A stretch of 64,000 nucleotides of DNA from Hermatobates lingyangjiaoensis (Eukaryota; Arthropoda; Insecta; Hemiptera; Hermatobatidae). Below the pieces are notes generated by a model. The model was given only the letters and a program-made list of their open reading frames with translations. It was not told where the DNA came from and searched no databases. Positions 20,583 to 32,214 of the stretch are shown one piece after another (the stretch's first letter is position 1; every line of letters starts with the position of its first letter). The DNA lies in NCBI GenBank assembly GCA_026182355.1, contig JAPFBL010000567.1, positions 112,987 to 176,986 on the forward strand. The letters run 5' to 3'. The translations under genes and the position numbers were made by a program.

Positions 20583-20782
20583 GTGAATACAAGTTGTAGG
20601 CAGGTTATGAATTTTGATTTAAAGTTGGATTAAGATTGGCATCATTGACAGTATTTTTCTCTATTACAGTTGAAATAGTCTTGATTTGTTTAACGATTCC
20701 TTCAATTAGAAATTCATCTAATTTAAATCTTTAAATTCAACTTTAAATCAAAATTCATAACCTGCCTACAACTTGTATTCAC

Positions 20783-20821
20783 TTGCTCTCTGATGACGTG
20801 AAACGAAAGGCCTCAGAGCAA
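20783..20821 (+). ncRNA. Hammerhead-like ribozyme motif, family E, right arm
   Basis: TTGCTCT (20783-20789) pairs perfectly with AGAGCAA (20815-20821). CTGATGA is at 20790-20796, extra C at 20797, GT-GAA-AC at 20798-20804, GAA at 20805-20807, AGGCCT at 20808-20813 and C at 20814. Compared with the left arm, the stem I strand differs by one base (GCAA versus GCGA) and pairing is kept. Confidence 0.65.
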
Positions 20822-20938
20822 CTATCTTCATTCATTTGTGGTGAGTTACCTGAGTATTTATATCACGTGTTATTGTGACAATTGTTTTATATATATATAT
20901 ATATGTAAAATTTGGGAGCAGTCCTTCATTCAAGCATA

Positions 20939-21206
20939 TTTCATTGAATAACTGACCGTATTTCACTGATGTCATTTTCTTCACTAGTTTTTCGAGGTTT
21001 CTGAATACCTTCTTCCTTCCTTTATCCAAACGTTGGAGAATATTAATTAATATTAATAATAACTGATTATTTAATACTAATCAGTTACAAATCGAAGAAG
21101 CAATAATAATTAAACGGAATAAACCTATAATAAATATTCAGACGGGTAGCAGCGAAACATGACATCAAGAAAATGACATCAGTGAAATACGGTCAGTTAT
21201 TCAATG

Positions 21207-21208
<2 letters not shown>
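20939..21208. mobile_element. Foldback fragment between TA tracts, possible PLE N-terminal piece
   Basis: 20939-20980 is repeated inverted at 21167-21208 (42 bp). A minus-strand frame (21029-20890) reads N-L-E-K-L-V-K-K and later G-L-L-P-N-F-T, a style seen at the N-terminus of PLE proteins. The match is weak. TA tracts border both sides (20887-20903, 21211-21248). Confidence 0.4.
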
Positions 21209-21246
<38 letters not shown>

Positions 21247-21261
21247 TATACATACATCAGT

Positions 21262-21560
21262 ATTCAAACCACAATAAGAAATGGGAAAAAAGACCATGGT
21301 CTTTCAACCAAAACAAGCAGTCTTCGTCAGAGTTAAAACCTAACTGAACCCAAAATGGAAGAAACATCATGGTTATGGGTTGAGAGGAGTGAGAGGGAAG
21401 AGAGGTATTTAGAGGATGTAAAGTGCAAGAAAGAACAAATGTCCAGAGAAGGATATTTGCTGAAACAAAGGAGTACAGTAAGAAAAAGTAAAAACTTATC
21501 CGCTAGCTGTCAACTAGAAGAGGCTATTGCCCTCTTGAAGACAGAGTCAACTTTAGAAAG
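21262..21560 (-). pseudogene. PLE 3' end with residual C-terminus, inverted
   Basis: The minus strand repeats the end of the 18355-19530 element: residual coding (R-A-I-A-S-S...) near 21535-21505, the untranslated segment, and a family A terminus with a damaged hammerhead-like core (21290-21335). The plus-strand open frame at 21355-21657 is only the antisense of this repeat. Confidence 0.7.
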
Positions 21561-21660
21561 CTCGTTCCCAAGTTTTATAGCAATATCTATTTTTGATCTA
21601 CTAAATTTAATCAGAGAGGATTCAATAATGTTTATTAGCAACACCGATTTTTCATAGGTA

Positions 21661-22090
21661 ATAAATTTAACTCCGGTCTAATCGATGTGATAATTTTCAT
21701 TATTTATATGCCAGAATAAAGCGCTACTATTTTCCTGTCTTCTTACCTTTGTTGTATTGGTGCAGTTTTACATGTGTCTTTAGTGATTTACAAGTTCTAC
21801 TTATATAAATTTTATAGCAATTTTTGCAATGGATTTTATAAATACTACTGAACTCCTGTTACCTGAATGTAGTGCCTTTTACTCTACCTCTCCTCTCCCT
21901 TAATCCTTTAAATCCCTTAAAATTAGGTTTCTACATCTTATGTTTTAGTTAGGTTTTGACTCTGACGAAGACCTTTTGTTACTGTTGAAAGATCTTAGTT
22001 TTTTTTTCATTTCATATTGTGGTTTGAGCATTGATTGTTATTTCACAGTAAACGTGAAATAAAAATGAAAGTCCGAACCACAATCATAAA
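21661..22090 (+). mobile_element. PLE 3' untranslated region and family A terminus
   Basis: The untranslated sequence ends in a plus-strand family A tail (about 21940-22065) with a motif at 21958-22000. CTGACGA is at 21962-21968, stem II GACCT/CTGTT is weakened, GAA and AGATCT are intact. Together with the inverted tail at 21262-21560 it makes a large divergent pair. Confidence 0.6.
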
Positions 22091-22130
22091 TCTAAAAAAA
22101 AAAAATATACTAAGAAGGAAAGAATATTCA

Positions 22131-22440
22131 GTTGAGATTTGACTGATCCTTTCTAATATATAACATTTCCAGAGTTTTCCTTCTTTGTTCATCCATTTCT
22201 CTAGCCATTATTTTTATTTCATTGAAATTAAAAATAATGCCTTCATTAATACTAAGTGCTGCTAATGCAGTGGCATTAATTTTCTTTTTACTTATAGAAT
22301 AACTGTACTGGTAAGTTCCTTCCTTCAAAAAACGACTGGTTTCTCTATAATAAACTTTGTTACAGACTTTGCACTTTATTGCATATATAAACTTACTCTG
22401 TAATTCCTTTGGAATCTTCTCTTTTATATCAAAAATAGAT
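22131..22440 (-). pseudogene. Degenerate PLE GIY-YIG endonuclease
   Basis: The minus strand from about 22440 reads I-Y-A-I-K-C-K-V-C-N-K-V-Y-Y-R-E-T-S-R, which aligns with the GIY-to-YIG segment of PLE nucleases: the cysteine pair is kept, but GIY has become IYA and YIG has become YYR. The expected arginine/histidine block is partly lost. A later N-A-T-A-L-A-A-L...F-N-F-N-E segment is followed by R-R-K-T-L-E-M-L-Y-I, which retains the catalytic-type glutamate. It is a different lineage from the 18355 and 132 copies. It is decayed and without RT. Confidence 0.65.
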
Positions 22441-24290
22441 ATTTCACTTTTCTTTTGCTGTAAAAAGCTAAATTAACTTGAGGTAAGTGTCGTTTGAAGA
22501 ATTGTTTAATTCCTTACAATAATCCTTCAGCGTATGGAAATTTAAAAAAAAAATATATTGTTTTATCTGTTAATGTGTTAGTGCGTTATCTGTTAATTAT
22601 AGAGTTACATTTCAAATGTAAATAGTATTTATTAGGGAGTGTTAACTTAAACATTGTTGATCGATGGAAAATTGTTTTAGTGGCTTTTTGGTTGTCTGGT
22701 GAAATTCGTTGCCTTGATTGTTTTTCAGTTCAGCGTCACGTGTTTATTCAAACTAGACGGTTGTTATTAAAATCATAGACTATATTTTTCTTGTAAGAAA
22801 AATATCTTTAATGTCAGACGACAATTAAAGTTCATCTGTTTCGAAATTTTATACTTCTGTAAGTTTTCTCACTAACCTGTTGTCAAAAGTTCTATTGTGA
22901 TTTCTTATTTATAACTAATTGCGTTTTCTATGTATGTTTGATTTATGAATGATTTCATTATTTCTTATATTTCCTCTGTTTTGTAGGCCTATACAAAGGT
23001 TTTAAATAAAAACCCAAACAGTGACAATGAGAGCTTAATTTAAACTTGAAGAACTGACCGAGTCTTGATAAACTTTAGTTTTGTTTCTATTCCGCGGCGA
23101 TACTATTATATATATATATATATAAACAAAACATTGTATTATCGACTATATTATAGACGTATATGAATTACAGAAATGAGTATTCTATGAATGACATAAT
23201 TGTACATTTTGTTAGATAGTGTCCAGACTGTATACATGTTAACAGAATTACAAAATATTTCTAAAATTAGAAAATTAAATTTTTTTTTCAGTATTTGCAA
23301 AAAACTGTAAAATTAAATTAATTGGCCTTCTATAATAATGATTCAATTACTTATTTTCAAAAATGGTTATAATTTCAGCAAAGTAATGTTGTTTTAGTGG
23401 GAAAGGTGAAATTATAATTGGGTGTAAGATCAAAGTTGGAGAGAGTTGAAGGGAGAAGGGGGGGATTAGTCTTAGTTAAGCTTGGGAATGAGGATGTATG
23501 CCTTGGATATTCCATCTCCAGTCAGAACTCATTACGATGCCCATATCGGTGCGCTTCTCTGGGATTACCTCAATCTCTCTTTTCACATACCAATCTTGAA
23601 TTACTTTGAAATTTCAAATTGAATTTCCATTATACACACCCTTAGTTGAAATGGTATTTTTTTTTTTAAAAAAAAAAAAAGTAACTCTATTTCATATATA
23701 ACTCCTAAAATTTACTACAATTTTATTTCAATGTGAAGAAACGTTAAAAAAGCTAACAAGAAAGGCTGTTAATTATTGCTCGTTCTAAAGTAAAAAGATA
23801 CTTCTAAAATATAGAGAAAAAAAGTATTAATATATTTCTACATTTAAAATACGTTTTACGTTTTAGAAATATAAAATACTTTTAAAATATTAAATTGATA
23901 CAGTTTTTTTGAACCCCTGATTTTACAAATACAAATTTTGTTATTGAGTATTAGATCCAAAATTAATAATTTCAGATAAAAGCGAACGTTTTGCCGAAAT
24001 TGTTGAGCATTCGCAAGACTTATTTGAAGAAGAGATGTGCATAATGCGTTGAATAGTTCCTTCAAACAACCAACAAGTTAAAACATATCCATAAAGTTAA
24101 AAGTATGTACACTCACGTATAATACTGCTAAAAGTATTATTAAAACCATATCTTCATATCTACCAGCTAAACACTTAGTTTTATCCACTGGTGAATTCTT
24201 AGATAAATTGTATGTTACCAAAGGTCTTATTGTTTGAACTGATCCTCTAGCGGGTGATAACGTCAGCCGTTTACCTACTTCTTGTTTGAT
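22441..24290. other. AT-rich DNA with a family H PLE-end fragment
   Basis: At about 22985-23112 a diverged family H repeat is recognisable (caatgagagcttaatttaaac, then gaactgaccgagtc and the cggcgatact terminus) and stops at a TA tract (23105-23124). Elsewhere there is only AT-rich sequence and a poly-T/poly-A hairpin (about 23656-23682). A plus frame at 23418-23609 is unrecognised. Confidence 0.55.
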
Positions 24291-24300
24291 CGGTGATTAT

Positions 24301-24480
24301 ACATTGGGAGTCCTAAATTTTGTTTAACTTGAGTGCATTTCCAGTAGGAATCTTTAAATGATTACCTGACATCGTACATGCTCTGGACTGACGGCTTAAC
24401 GTCCTCTCCGAGGGACGACGTACTCAGATTTATTCACCTCCCACGTAAATAAATCCAGGGTCAGGTGGGATTGAAGTCAA
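24301..24480 (-). mobile_element. SINE fragment, same family as 52958-53274
   Basis: Shares 'gggagtcctaaatttt', 'acctgacatcgtac', 'ccgagggacgacg' and 'agatttattcacctccc' with the full-length SINE. The tRNA-derived head is truncated just past 'aggtgggattgaa' (B box remnant), so it should not be transcribed by Pol III. Confidence 0.75.
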
Positions 24481-25314
24481 CTTACCCTAAAACTATACAA
24501 GTCTACAACTCTTTCTTTTAAAAGAATCATCATAGAAAATTTACTGACGGTTTTTTCTCAAATAGATGGAGTTTGAATAATAAAATTGATGGATTGACAA
24601 AGGGCTCCACACTTCGGAGTTTGTTAATTTTTAGATATGGTACATCAAAAATAAGGTACTAGCAGAGGATATGAATTGGAAACTTCTTATGTACAGATAG
24701 TGTTTCGACTATTTATTTATATAGATTAATAATATTCATGAGTATGATATTCTAGTAACATCAGTCGGTAAGTTTACAAAAGGAACTTTAATTACAATTG
24801 AAAATTAATTTCCTCGACGATAGTATAAATAAATAACAAATGAAGTATGTTACCTGAGTTTATTTTCAAAGGAAACAAGGAGTAATCTATTTGGTAACAC
24901 GTAGCAAGTGTCCTAGAAGATAAATGGAACTATGAAAGCGCTTGTATATCGGGCCTTTGAGACTCCTGTTAATTGGAGACCTTCTCATCGTGCTTTAGAA
25001 AGAGTGAAACAACTTCTAAATTATAATAGCTAAAGCAATAAACACTTCTACAACATCCTTATACAAAAATATAGCAGGATTGCATATGAAGTCCTTAGAT
25101 TTGTGGAGGCATAAATAATCCGTATATTATAAAACCAATATTCCCAAGAACTCATAATAGAATTTTAAAGGCCATTATAAAGACTAACTTTATAGCATGA
25201 CTCAAGAAGACTGTCTGAAACTTAATATATTACAAAACGTTATACTACAATAAGTATATTATTTAAAAATAGTTTGCAAAAGAAGTAAATTACCGAAAAC
25301 TAGTATTGTGCGTT

Positions 25315-25500
25315 GATATATCAGAAGTATAGTAGTATATAGAAGTATATAGTATATGTAGTATACTATACTACATATATATACTATGTATACTATATAT
25401 ACTATATATAATATATATATACTATATATACTATATGTATATAGTATATAGTAGTATATAGAAGTATAATAGATATATCTATTATACGTCTATAATATCA
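25315..25500. repeat. TATAGTA-type AT palindromic repeats
   Basis: Imperfect repeats of tagtatat and atactatata form self-complementary runs across the block. Likely slippage and foldback of a microsatellite. Confidence 0.7.
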
Positions 25501-25624
25501 GAAGCTGTGAGTTTATGAAGTCAACCAATATTGACTTCAATCAAAAGTTAGTAATTAAAATTTTAATCTACTTCTAGAATCGTATTCATATACATTGATG
25601 TGTAAAAAAATTACAATGAAACAC

Positions 25625-25850
25625 GTGATATAATCAATGAAGTCTAAACCACAAGGAAAAAGAAAAAAAAAATAAATGCTCTGAGGCCTTTCACTTTATG
25701 TCATCAGGGAGCAAACAAAGTATCAAAGAAGAAGGTAACAGAACAGTTAACCAGTAAACAGTAAAAAGTTCTGGTTATGGCCTCAGAGTATTTATTTCAT
25801 TAGTTTTTCTTTTTCCTCGTGGTTTAGACTTCATACATTGATGTATAGAA
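25625..25850. mobile_element. PLE-end palindrome, family E-related
   Basis: Outer inverted ends (aatgaagtctaaaccac and gtggtttagacttcat) enclose one recognisable core. On the minus strand: GGAGCA-side stem I at 25713-25708, CTGATGA at 25707-25701, extra C, a weak stem II, GAA at 25692-25690, AGGCCT at 25689-25684, C at 25683 and AGAGCA at 25682-25677, with one stem I mismatch. The right arm retains only 'ggcctcagag' (about 25782-25791). Confidence 0.65.
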
Positions 25851-26029
25851 CTCAGAAAGGCTGTTCTCAGTTCCATAATTTGTCGGGTAAGTATGGTGAT
25901 GATTGTTAATCTAGTGATATCATCAGCAGCCTTAATACTATGATTGAAAAAAAACACACTTATTGGCTTTCAAATCAAAGTGTTGTTTTTGGAGCGTAAT
26001 GTAAGGCTCATTTATTTTTTGCACCCAAG

Positions 26030-26250
26030 TGTTAATTCTACATTAGAAACCCTAAATTTTGCTTATCATATGTTTATTTAGTGTCGAGAATCTTAAAGAG
26101 TACCTGGAATCGTACGAGCTCCGGACAGACGTCTTGTCTGAGGGACGATGTACTCCGGCATTTTTACCTAACGTCTTATAAAATGAAGACCAGAGTGAGA
26201 TCCACCATTAGATCCACTAGCCTATGGACTACTCTGGCCCCACAAATAAA
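26030..26250 (-). mobile_element. SINE copy, diverged, with decayed tRNA head
   Basis: Same family as 52958-53274: 'ccctaaattttgc', 'gtacctggaatcgtac', 'gagggacgatgtact', and a right end reading 'ctagcctatggactactctggcccc', the reverse of a decayed head. The A box is mutated and the B box is only partly legible. Confidence 0.7.
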
Positions 26251-27350
26251 AACTGATTGATATTCAACTTAAGGTATGATTATCAAGTACAATGACATGT
26301 TAGAATTTCATATTTTTTACTGTAATATGAAACTCACTACTAAACATAACAATGATAGAATATGTTTTCTGTTCATACTTCAACAATACTCTCTTCTTTG
26401 TTTCAAAAAATCAACTCGATTGAGTTGTAAAGTGAGTTTTAGTTTATCCAAATGGAAAAAGAGTGAGGAATTGAAATTCAAATAATTAATTTCAAAGTTC
26501 TTAATAAGTTGTTTCGTTTTTCAATGGTTAAAAACTTAGAGACAGCTTAAAGGGAATTTTGGAAGAAGTTTTACAAAAACGCTATTAGTAAGGGAGAAAC
26601 CAAGATTATGATAAAAATCTTTTATTTTTTTTAGTTCATAGGAATTTAAAATACATTTAAACATTTATTTTCAAAGTTATTTAATCATATCTTCTAATTA
26701 TATATAAAATGTTATTATTTATTTATTATTCATAAGATAACCATTTGGTTATTGGCTAATCCCATTAGTGCATTTATGTTAATGTAAGATTGAGCATTTA
26801 TTTTATGATTTAAACAAGCTCTAAATATATAAAACTGATTTATTGTCAAAAATCATCAATGTGCATCCTGATTGGTTCTGTTTGATAAATTATTAAATAA
26901 TTCCAAAATTAGCTGTTTATTTATTAATTTTTGCTAATTGATCAATATATTAACTACTAATAAAATTTCTTTTAAATTCATTTAAGTTGGTAGTTTTAAT
27001 ATGAAGGAAAACCTTTTAGATATTTCTTAGTTTTGGAATGGTAAGTTTGAGATGATAACAGGATATCAAATGTCAGTTCTGAGAACCTATGGCCTTATTT
27101 CCCATTTTTGAAAGATTATTGATTCAATAAAACTATTTCTATTTGTTTTAAGAAGCTGATGATATATGTCACAGCTTGACTGATTTCTCTTATTTTGTGC
27201 AAGAAAGGGCCTATATAGATTAAGATTTTAGCACTTTGGTTGTTTTTGAAGGTTACATGCCATTTGTTGTTGAAGAAGGTTGAACCTTCCAAGTGAGGAA
27301 GATTTTGTAAGATCTAGAAAGATATGTAGTATCTTTACTGACCTTATATA
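26251..27350. other. AT-rich DNA without recognised features
   Basis: No supported gene or element terminus. Confidence 0.6.
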
Positions 27351-27354
27351 TTAA

Positions 27355-27540
27355 AGTGGTGGAAGAAGTTTTTTATTTAAACTACACGTTTCAAACACTT
27401 CGTGTTCATCAATCGGTTACATGAAATATGAGTCGTGGAGGACGTGTAAAAGTTGCAATGGGACATATCATTTTACCCTTAGTATGAGTAAATAACATAC
27501 ACGTAAGGATTGCGCAACTAATGAGTTAAAAATATTTATT
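27355..27540 (-). mobile_element. Single PLE end, family B
   Basis: A minus-strand family B core is visible at about 27388-27412 (TTGATGA box, CAC/GTG stem, GAA, ACGTGT). It is near the tail 'gagtaaataacatacacg' (27486-27503) that accompanies family B elsewhere. Box position 3 is T. Confidence 0.5.
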
Positions 27541-27832
27541 AGAATTTTAAACTATTTAGAGAAAAAGTTACTAAATTTAAAGAAATGTAGTTGTAGTAAA
27601 CAAGTCAAATACATAAAGAAGTGTACACTTTGACTGTTTTGGGGGAGAAATCTTAGTTCTGAGTCTTCAATGGATAACAATTCCACTGGGCCAAGCCACT
27701 TGTAAATGGCTATTCAAACATTTACAAGTTTGAATGTTCAAACAGACAGAACCATTCTTTAAAGTAAACGTCAAAATTTTTATTAATATTAAACATATAA
27801 TATACCGTCTTACCTCGTACACTGCTGCTATA

Positions 27833-27875
27833 GTTCTCGGACCGGTTTCGAGTGTCACCCATCTTCAACAAGAAC
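27833..27875 (-). ncRNA. Hammerhead-like motif, family C, left arm
   Basis: Minus strand: GTTCTTG, TTGAAGA, extra T, stem II GGGT/ACTC with one mismatch, GAA, ACCGGT, C, CGAGAAC. Stem I is 7 bp including one wobble. The C3-to-T change is expected to weaken or abolish cleavage. Confidence 0.5.
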
Positions 27876-27903
27876 AACAGTTCAACAGTTCAGAACAACT
27901 GTT

Positions 27904-27946
27904 GTTCTTGTTGAAGATGGGTGACACCCGAAACCGGTCCGAGAAC
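27904..27946 (+). ncRNA. Hammerhead-like motif, family C, right arm
   Basis: GTTCTTG (27904-27910) pairs with CGAGAAC (27940-27946), 7 bp with one wobble. TTGAAGA is at 27911-27917, extra T at 27918, GGGT/ACCC at 27919-27922 and 27926-27929, GAA at 27930-27932, ACCGGT at 27933-27938 and C at 27939. Apart from T at core position 3 it is complete. Confidence 0.55.
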
Positions 27947-28099
27947 TATAGCAGCAGTGTACGAGGTAAGACGGTATATTATATGTTTAATATTAATAAT
28001 ACTAACTTCTGTGGTAATGACTAAATGCATGAATCAAAATCTTTAGCTATCTTTAGTTCTATAGAAGAACCAGTTGGAGAAAAGTACTGACTTCTAACA

Positions 28100-28530
28100 C
28101 ATAGACTTGTTGATTTAATAAGTTTACGTGAATCTATTCATCGTGGTTTAAAACCACAGTCATTACATTACATACACCAAATGAAGAGATTATGAATAGA
28201 ATAGAATGAGCCAATGTTGCTCTCGTGGCAACAATTATATTCTTTAAAAGAAATATCAGTGTTGTAACCTTCCGCATAAAATCAGGGTACCATTATCTAG
28301 CATCTAATTTACACCGCATCAAAGTTCTATCAACCCCTCTGCGGGTTCTATGCAATAGAACACAAAACTCATCCAAATCTGCCCAATGTTAGACTCTTCC
28401 ATCCAAAGTGAAAATGAGCATTTAAAATAAACCCGATTATACTGGTCTGTGCGTCACAAAATGACTGAGCAGCCAAAGGGTGGGCGTTAGCTAGTAAGTA
28501 AGTAAATACATTCCTTAAAAGTACTTTATC
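28100..28530. other. Unresolved, moderately GC-rich spacer
   Basis: 28200-28500 is less AT-rich and ends in 'gtaagtaagtaaata', which could be a retroelement tail, but I cannot assign it. A short perfect palindrome (cgtggtttaaaaccacag) lies at about 28144-28161. Confidence 0.4.
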
Positions 28531-28537
28531 TAGGTAA

Positions 28538-28747
28538 AAAAAAAACAAAGAACAAAGACCCTCATGCCCAAAACGTAAAGATGTATTAACGGTGGCCTAT
28601 TTAATTAAAGAATGCCCACAATTAGAGAAAGAAATTATATCTGCGGGCATACCATCAAAATTGATAATGGAACTAGCCCCTTATAATAAATATTCCAGTA
28701 AAGTGTCATCATTTCTGAAGGAAATAAAGCTCTACAACAAAATATGA
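28538..28747 (+). pseudogene. C-terminal tail of a non-LTR retrotransposon (LINE) protein
   Basis: The frame ending at the TGA 28745-28747 reads C-P-K-R-K-D-V-L-T-V-A-Y-L-I-K-E-C-P near its start (from 28565) and finishes F-L-K-E-I-K-L-Y-N-K-I. A cysteine-containing V-x-H-x-L-x-E-C-P-like segment followed by a terminal F-L-K-E-(T/I)-x-L-Y-x-x-I is typical of the extreme C-terminus of RNase H-bearing LINE polyproteins. The expected histidine is Y here. Only about 60 residues survive. No RT or endonuclease domain is nearby, consistent with 5' truncation. Confidence 0.6.
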
Positions 28748-28749
28748 GG

Positions 28750-31585
28750 AACTATAGAATTGAACAAAATCAGACAGTGCTAATGTCCTAGTAGACGATG
28801 CACTTATAAAAAAAAAACTGCTCCAGTATGAATCAGTACAAATAAGTACACACAGAATAATGATAGAAATGTATTCTAACATCCCGTTGATATTTAAAAA
28901 CAAGAAGTAACAACAGATGAAATTCACCTGAACCCTGAGGAAATTGTAACGGGAGTAAAATAGAAACATAAATGTAATAATTAACTATTAAGATTGACAG
29001 CAATTGACAAGCTTGACAACTATGAACATGATCATACTATGTAAATGTAATGTGTATGTGGTTGAAGATGGGTTTATACAAAATCTAATTGATAAAATAG
29101 ATGGTGTTGTTATTTCTAAAAAAAAAAAGCAAGAAAAAAGATGAAAGTAATATATGGTTAAGACAATATGTGATATTAAGCTTTCAGAAGCTTTTTTAAA
29201 TCAAGTCTTGTTATGAAATAAAGGAAGAATTTCATATATTTAATATAAGGGACAGATTGGGTTGAAAACTCATAATGAAGATCTATCTTATTAAGCAGAA
29301 GCCTTTTGTGGCATTTCCTTTTTGGACTTTAAGAATTCAGAATGCTTTTAGAAAATTTCAGTCTTCGTTTATAGTGGAAAGTTCGCTTTTCTCCGTTGTA
29401 ATAATGTCTGACTTGAGTGAACTCAATATGTTATACTTCTTTATCTTTGCTTCTCATTTATAGTCAAATATTTGTCTTTAGCACCATATAGCTGCCATTC
29501 TCATCACTTACATGCTTTGTTCATTGAAACAAAAAAAGCCTTTTTAACAGAATAGTTTACAACAAATTTATGATATTTTTTAAGACTATTTATTATTTTC
29601 TTTTAACAAAATCTTTAAATAACACAGTTTATAAAAATGTTGTTGTAAAGTATTAATAAATGTTCTTTTATTAAATAATATAAAATTTTTTGTTCAAAAT
29701 TTCTTTTCAAATAATTTGTAAACATTCGTTTAAAAGGTATCATAATTATATTTTTATAACTTATACGACCATGTTTATAAATATTTATAGGTTTGTTATT
29801 GTTGGGTTTAGTAGAAATTTGAAAAAAGTTTAAAAAATGTTATGTTATGTTTATGTTAAAAAAGAAAATAATTTTTTTAAGGATTAAGTCATTAATTTTT
29901 CGGCATTATAAAGCTAAAAACAATTTTTTCAGAATTAGTAATACTGCATATAACATTGAAAACCTTGTAATACTTGTTTATTACTAATTGTAATAAATTG
30001 TGTGTAGCCTTGAAATGCTAAAAGATTTTTGGCAAAACATTAGCTGATAATTAATGTTATTATTTTGAATACATAATTCTTGAATACCAATTAAGTGTTT
30101 TGGACATTCAATGATTGAGAAACTCTAACAAGTTTATATTGAAACTTTATTAGTATGAATACGTAAACATATTGTATGAATGTTAGTTATATAAACACTG
30201 AAAGAAAATGTACTTATGTATCAATTTATCGGTTTAAAATTAATCATTGAATTTGAACAAACACTATAGATTGATACAATCGTTTGTTTTGGTATGCTAA
30301 CACTACGAATATTTCTTCCAAATCTGTTCTACTCAGTTCAATTTTCAACAATAGGTATATTAATACCTACTGAAACTATTAAAAGTAAATTAGCCTAAAT
30401 AAATAAAATAAAATTATTATGATATACTCTGATAAAAATAAAAACTGATATTACACTCTGTATTATCGAAGTTTTTAGCTGACCACCAGAATGAAAAAGG
30501 GAAACATAAAAAACCCTTTGAACTGTTTCTTAAAATTAGAATTTTTATCATATCTTAAAACTTTTACCTTATAATGTAACTCAAAAAACTGACTACGATA
30601 TTTTGAAAAGACCAAATAAATTTAGATAGTGAGGTAATATTATTAGTGTAATATTTTTTATGCAATAGAATTTGTTAAAAATATTTATTTTATGTTTATC
30701 TTTTATGATTATTACGCAATTATTTATACATTTTAAACGCATAACTCTATTTTATTATTAAACTATTTGGTAGTAGTCGATAACTTCATACGGTTTACCG
30801 GCCAAACAATACATATATCTTCCTATACCAACCAGGATTATCTCCCACCAACCAATGCGCCAGTCTTGGCAAGAAAGAAGGAATCCAATGTCATCTTATG
30901 CACTCGTGTAGCATCATAAGTCCACTTGGCTGAGATAAAGAAATCGTATAAGCGAATCACAGCTGAAAAACACATCCGTAAGAGGATATGCAGCCAATGC
31001 ATATAAATGGAAGTCTCAAATATAAGTCTTCTTTAGTATATCATCAGACTTATAGCTTAACACCAAACAAAAAACACAATTTTACTAGAATATAAAAATA
31101 TATACTTAAAAATATAGACAATTTAAGATAATTTAACTTAAAATAACTCAAAAAAGAAACTATTCAACTTTGCAAAAAAAAAACGCTTCTGTAGTTAAAA
31201 CAATTGACTGTTAAATTTTAATGCCAAGAAATTCTAAAGTTTTTCTTCATTTCTCATATTGTTCCTTAACTATAATTTTACTTCAAAAATATCTAAGTTA
31301 TGCCTTTCATTAATAATTCGTTATCAGTACTATTTATTTTTCCTCCTTTTTAAGAGCAATTAACTATTTATATATTGTGTAAGCTAAATATATATTTCGA
31401 AATATGTATTATATTTATTTTGTCCACCCGACTTATCTACATTGAAATATCTTTGGTGAACTTGATTTATAGTTTACCATCTACGAGAAGATAGCCAGGA
31501 GCCTAGAATCTGTTAGTAAAAGGTCGTGAATGCAGAATATGTGTTCATGCATATTTTTCAGTACATTCAGTACATGCATATTTTT
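28750..31585. other. AT-rich DNA with one degenerate family I remnant
   Basis: Around 30005-30050 'agccttgaaatgct' and 'tttttggcaaaaca' resemble a decayed family I core. A patch at 30780-30985 is less AT-rich; its minus strand has a short protein-like stretch but no known motif. Nothing else is supported. Confidence 0.5.
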
Positions 31586-31603
31586 AGTGCCACAGAGGTT
31601 AGT

Positions 31604-31770
31604 AAATAACATATTATTATCAATCGTCATACCTTGTCTATCGCTGGTGAAGTCACCCGATTGGTTTCATAATGGCTGCATCATCAATGGCAGCCATTGC
31701 AAAACCGGTCGGGCGACTTCACCAGCGATATCCAGCGATAGACGAGGTATGACGGCTGATAATAATATAT
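31604..31770. mobile_element. PLE-end palindrome, family C-related, core lost
   Basis: Inverted arms share 'gtcatacctt/aggtatgac' ends and 'gctggtgaagtcaccc/gggcgacttcaccagc'. Only 'aaaccggtc' (about 31711) remains of the ribozyme-like core; box and stem II are gone. The flank 'cacagaggttagtaa' matches the other family C copies. Confidence 0.6.
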
Positions 31771-32214
31771 CATTTACAATATATTTAAATATATATATAT
31801 ATACTGGCCACAAGATAACAGTACCTGTATAAACCACGCCCACTCCATTCCTACAACCCACAAATCAGAAACCGATTACCGAGACTTACCAATCATATAA
31901 TTCGTAGCTGATCCACAACTGCAATAAATAACAAACAACTCAGCAAAGAATCGAAACTTGTCGATAGTAGTGATAGTTGTAGTAGTAATAGTAATAGTTA
32001 TAGTAGCAGTAATGACAGCAGTGAAATTAGTGGAAATAGAAGATTTGAAGACAATTGGAAATGTTCTGTATAATTTAAACGAAGACGCAAGATGATTATT
32101 CCGGTCCCTTGAAAAGTACACTAGGAAACTAATTAATCGTAAATATGACGTAATATTTAATCAAACCGGCTTAATGAAGAACTGCTCCTAAATATAACAA
32201 TATATATAATATAT

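Larger units (their letters stand above)
20511..20853. mobile_element. PLE-end palindrome, family E
   Basis: Arms about 20511-20627 and 20738-20853 are nearly identical inverted copies (one 1-nt indel and a few substitutions) around a 110-bp AT-rich centre. Each arm carries a complete family E motif. The outer right flank (atttatatcacgtgttattgtga) resembles the CACGTG terminus of family A, supporting a shared PLE origin. Confidence 0.85.
27781..27998. mobile_element. PLE-end palindrome, family C, 102-bp arms
   Basis: Inverted arms 27781-27882 and 27897-27998 with very few mismatches and a 14-bp centre. Both arms carry full-length hammerhead-like motifs with T in place of C at core position 3. 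Confidence 0.85.

Noticed and set aside
20939..21208. Possible CRISPR-like or integron repeats from the spaced inverted copies
   Set aside because: There is one inverted pair only, with no regular spacers, in a eukaryotic context; explained as a foldback.
21355..21657. 100-residue plus-strand frame with a charged, protein-like composition
   Set aside because: It is the antisense of an inverted PLE 3' untranslated region and C-terminus.
30778..30795. ataacttcata string resembling a loxP half-site
   Set aside because: Only part of one arm matches and no inverted partner with an 8-bp spacer is present.
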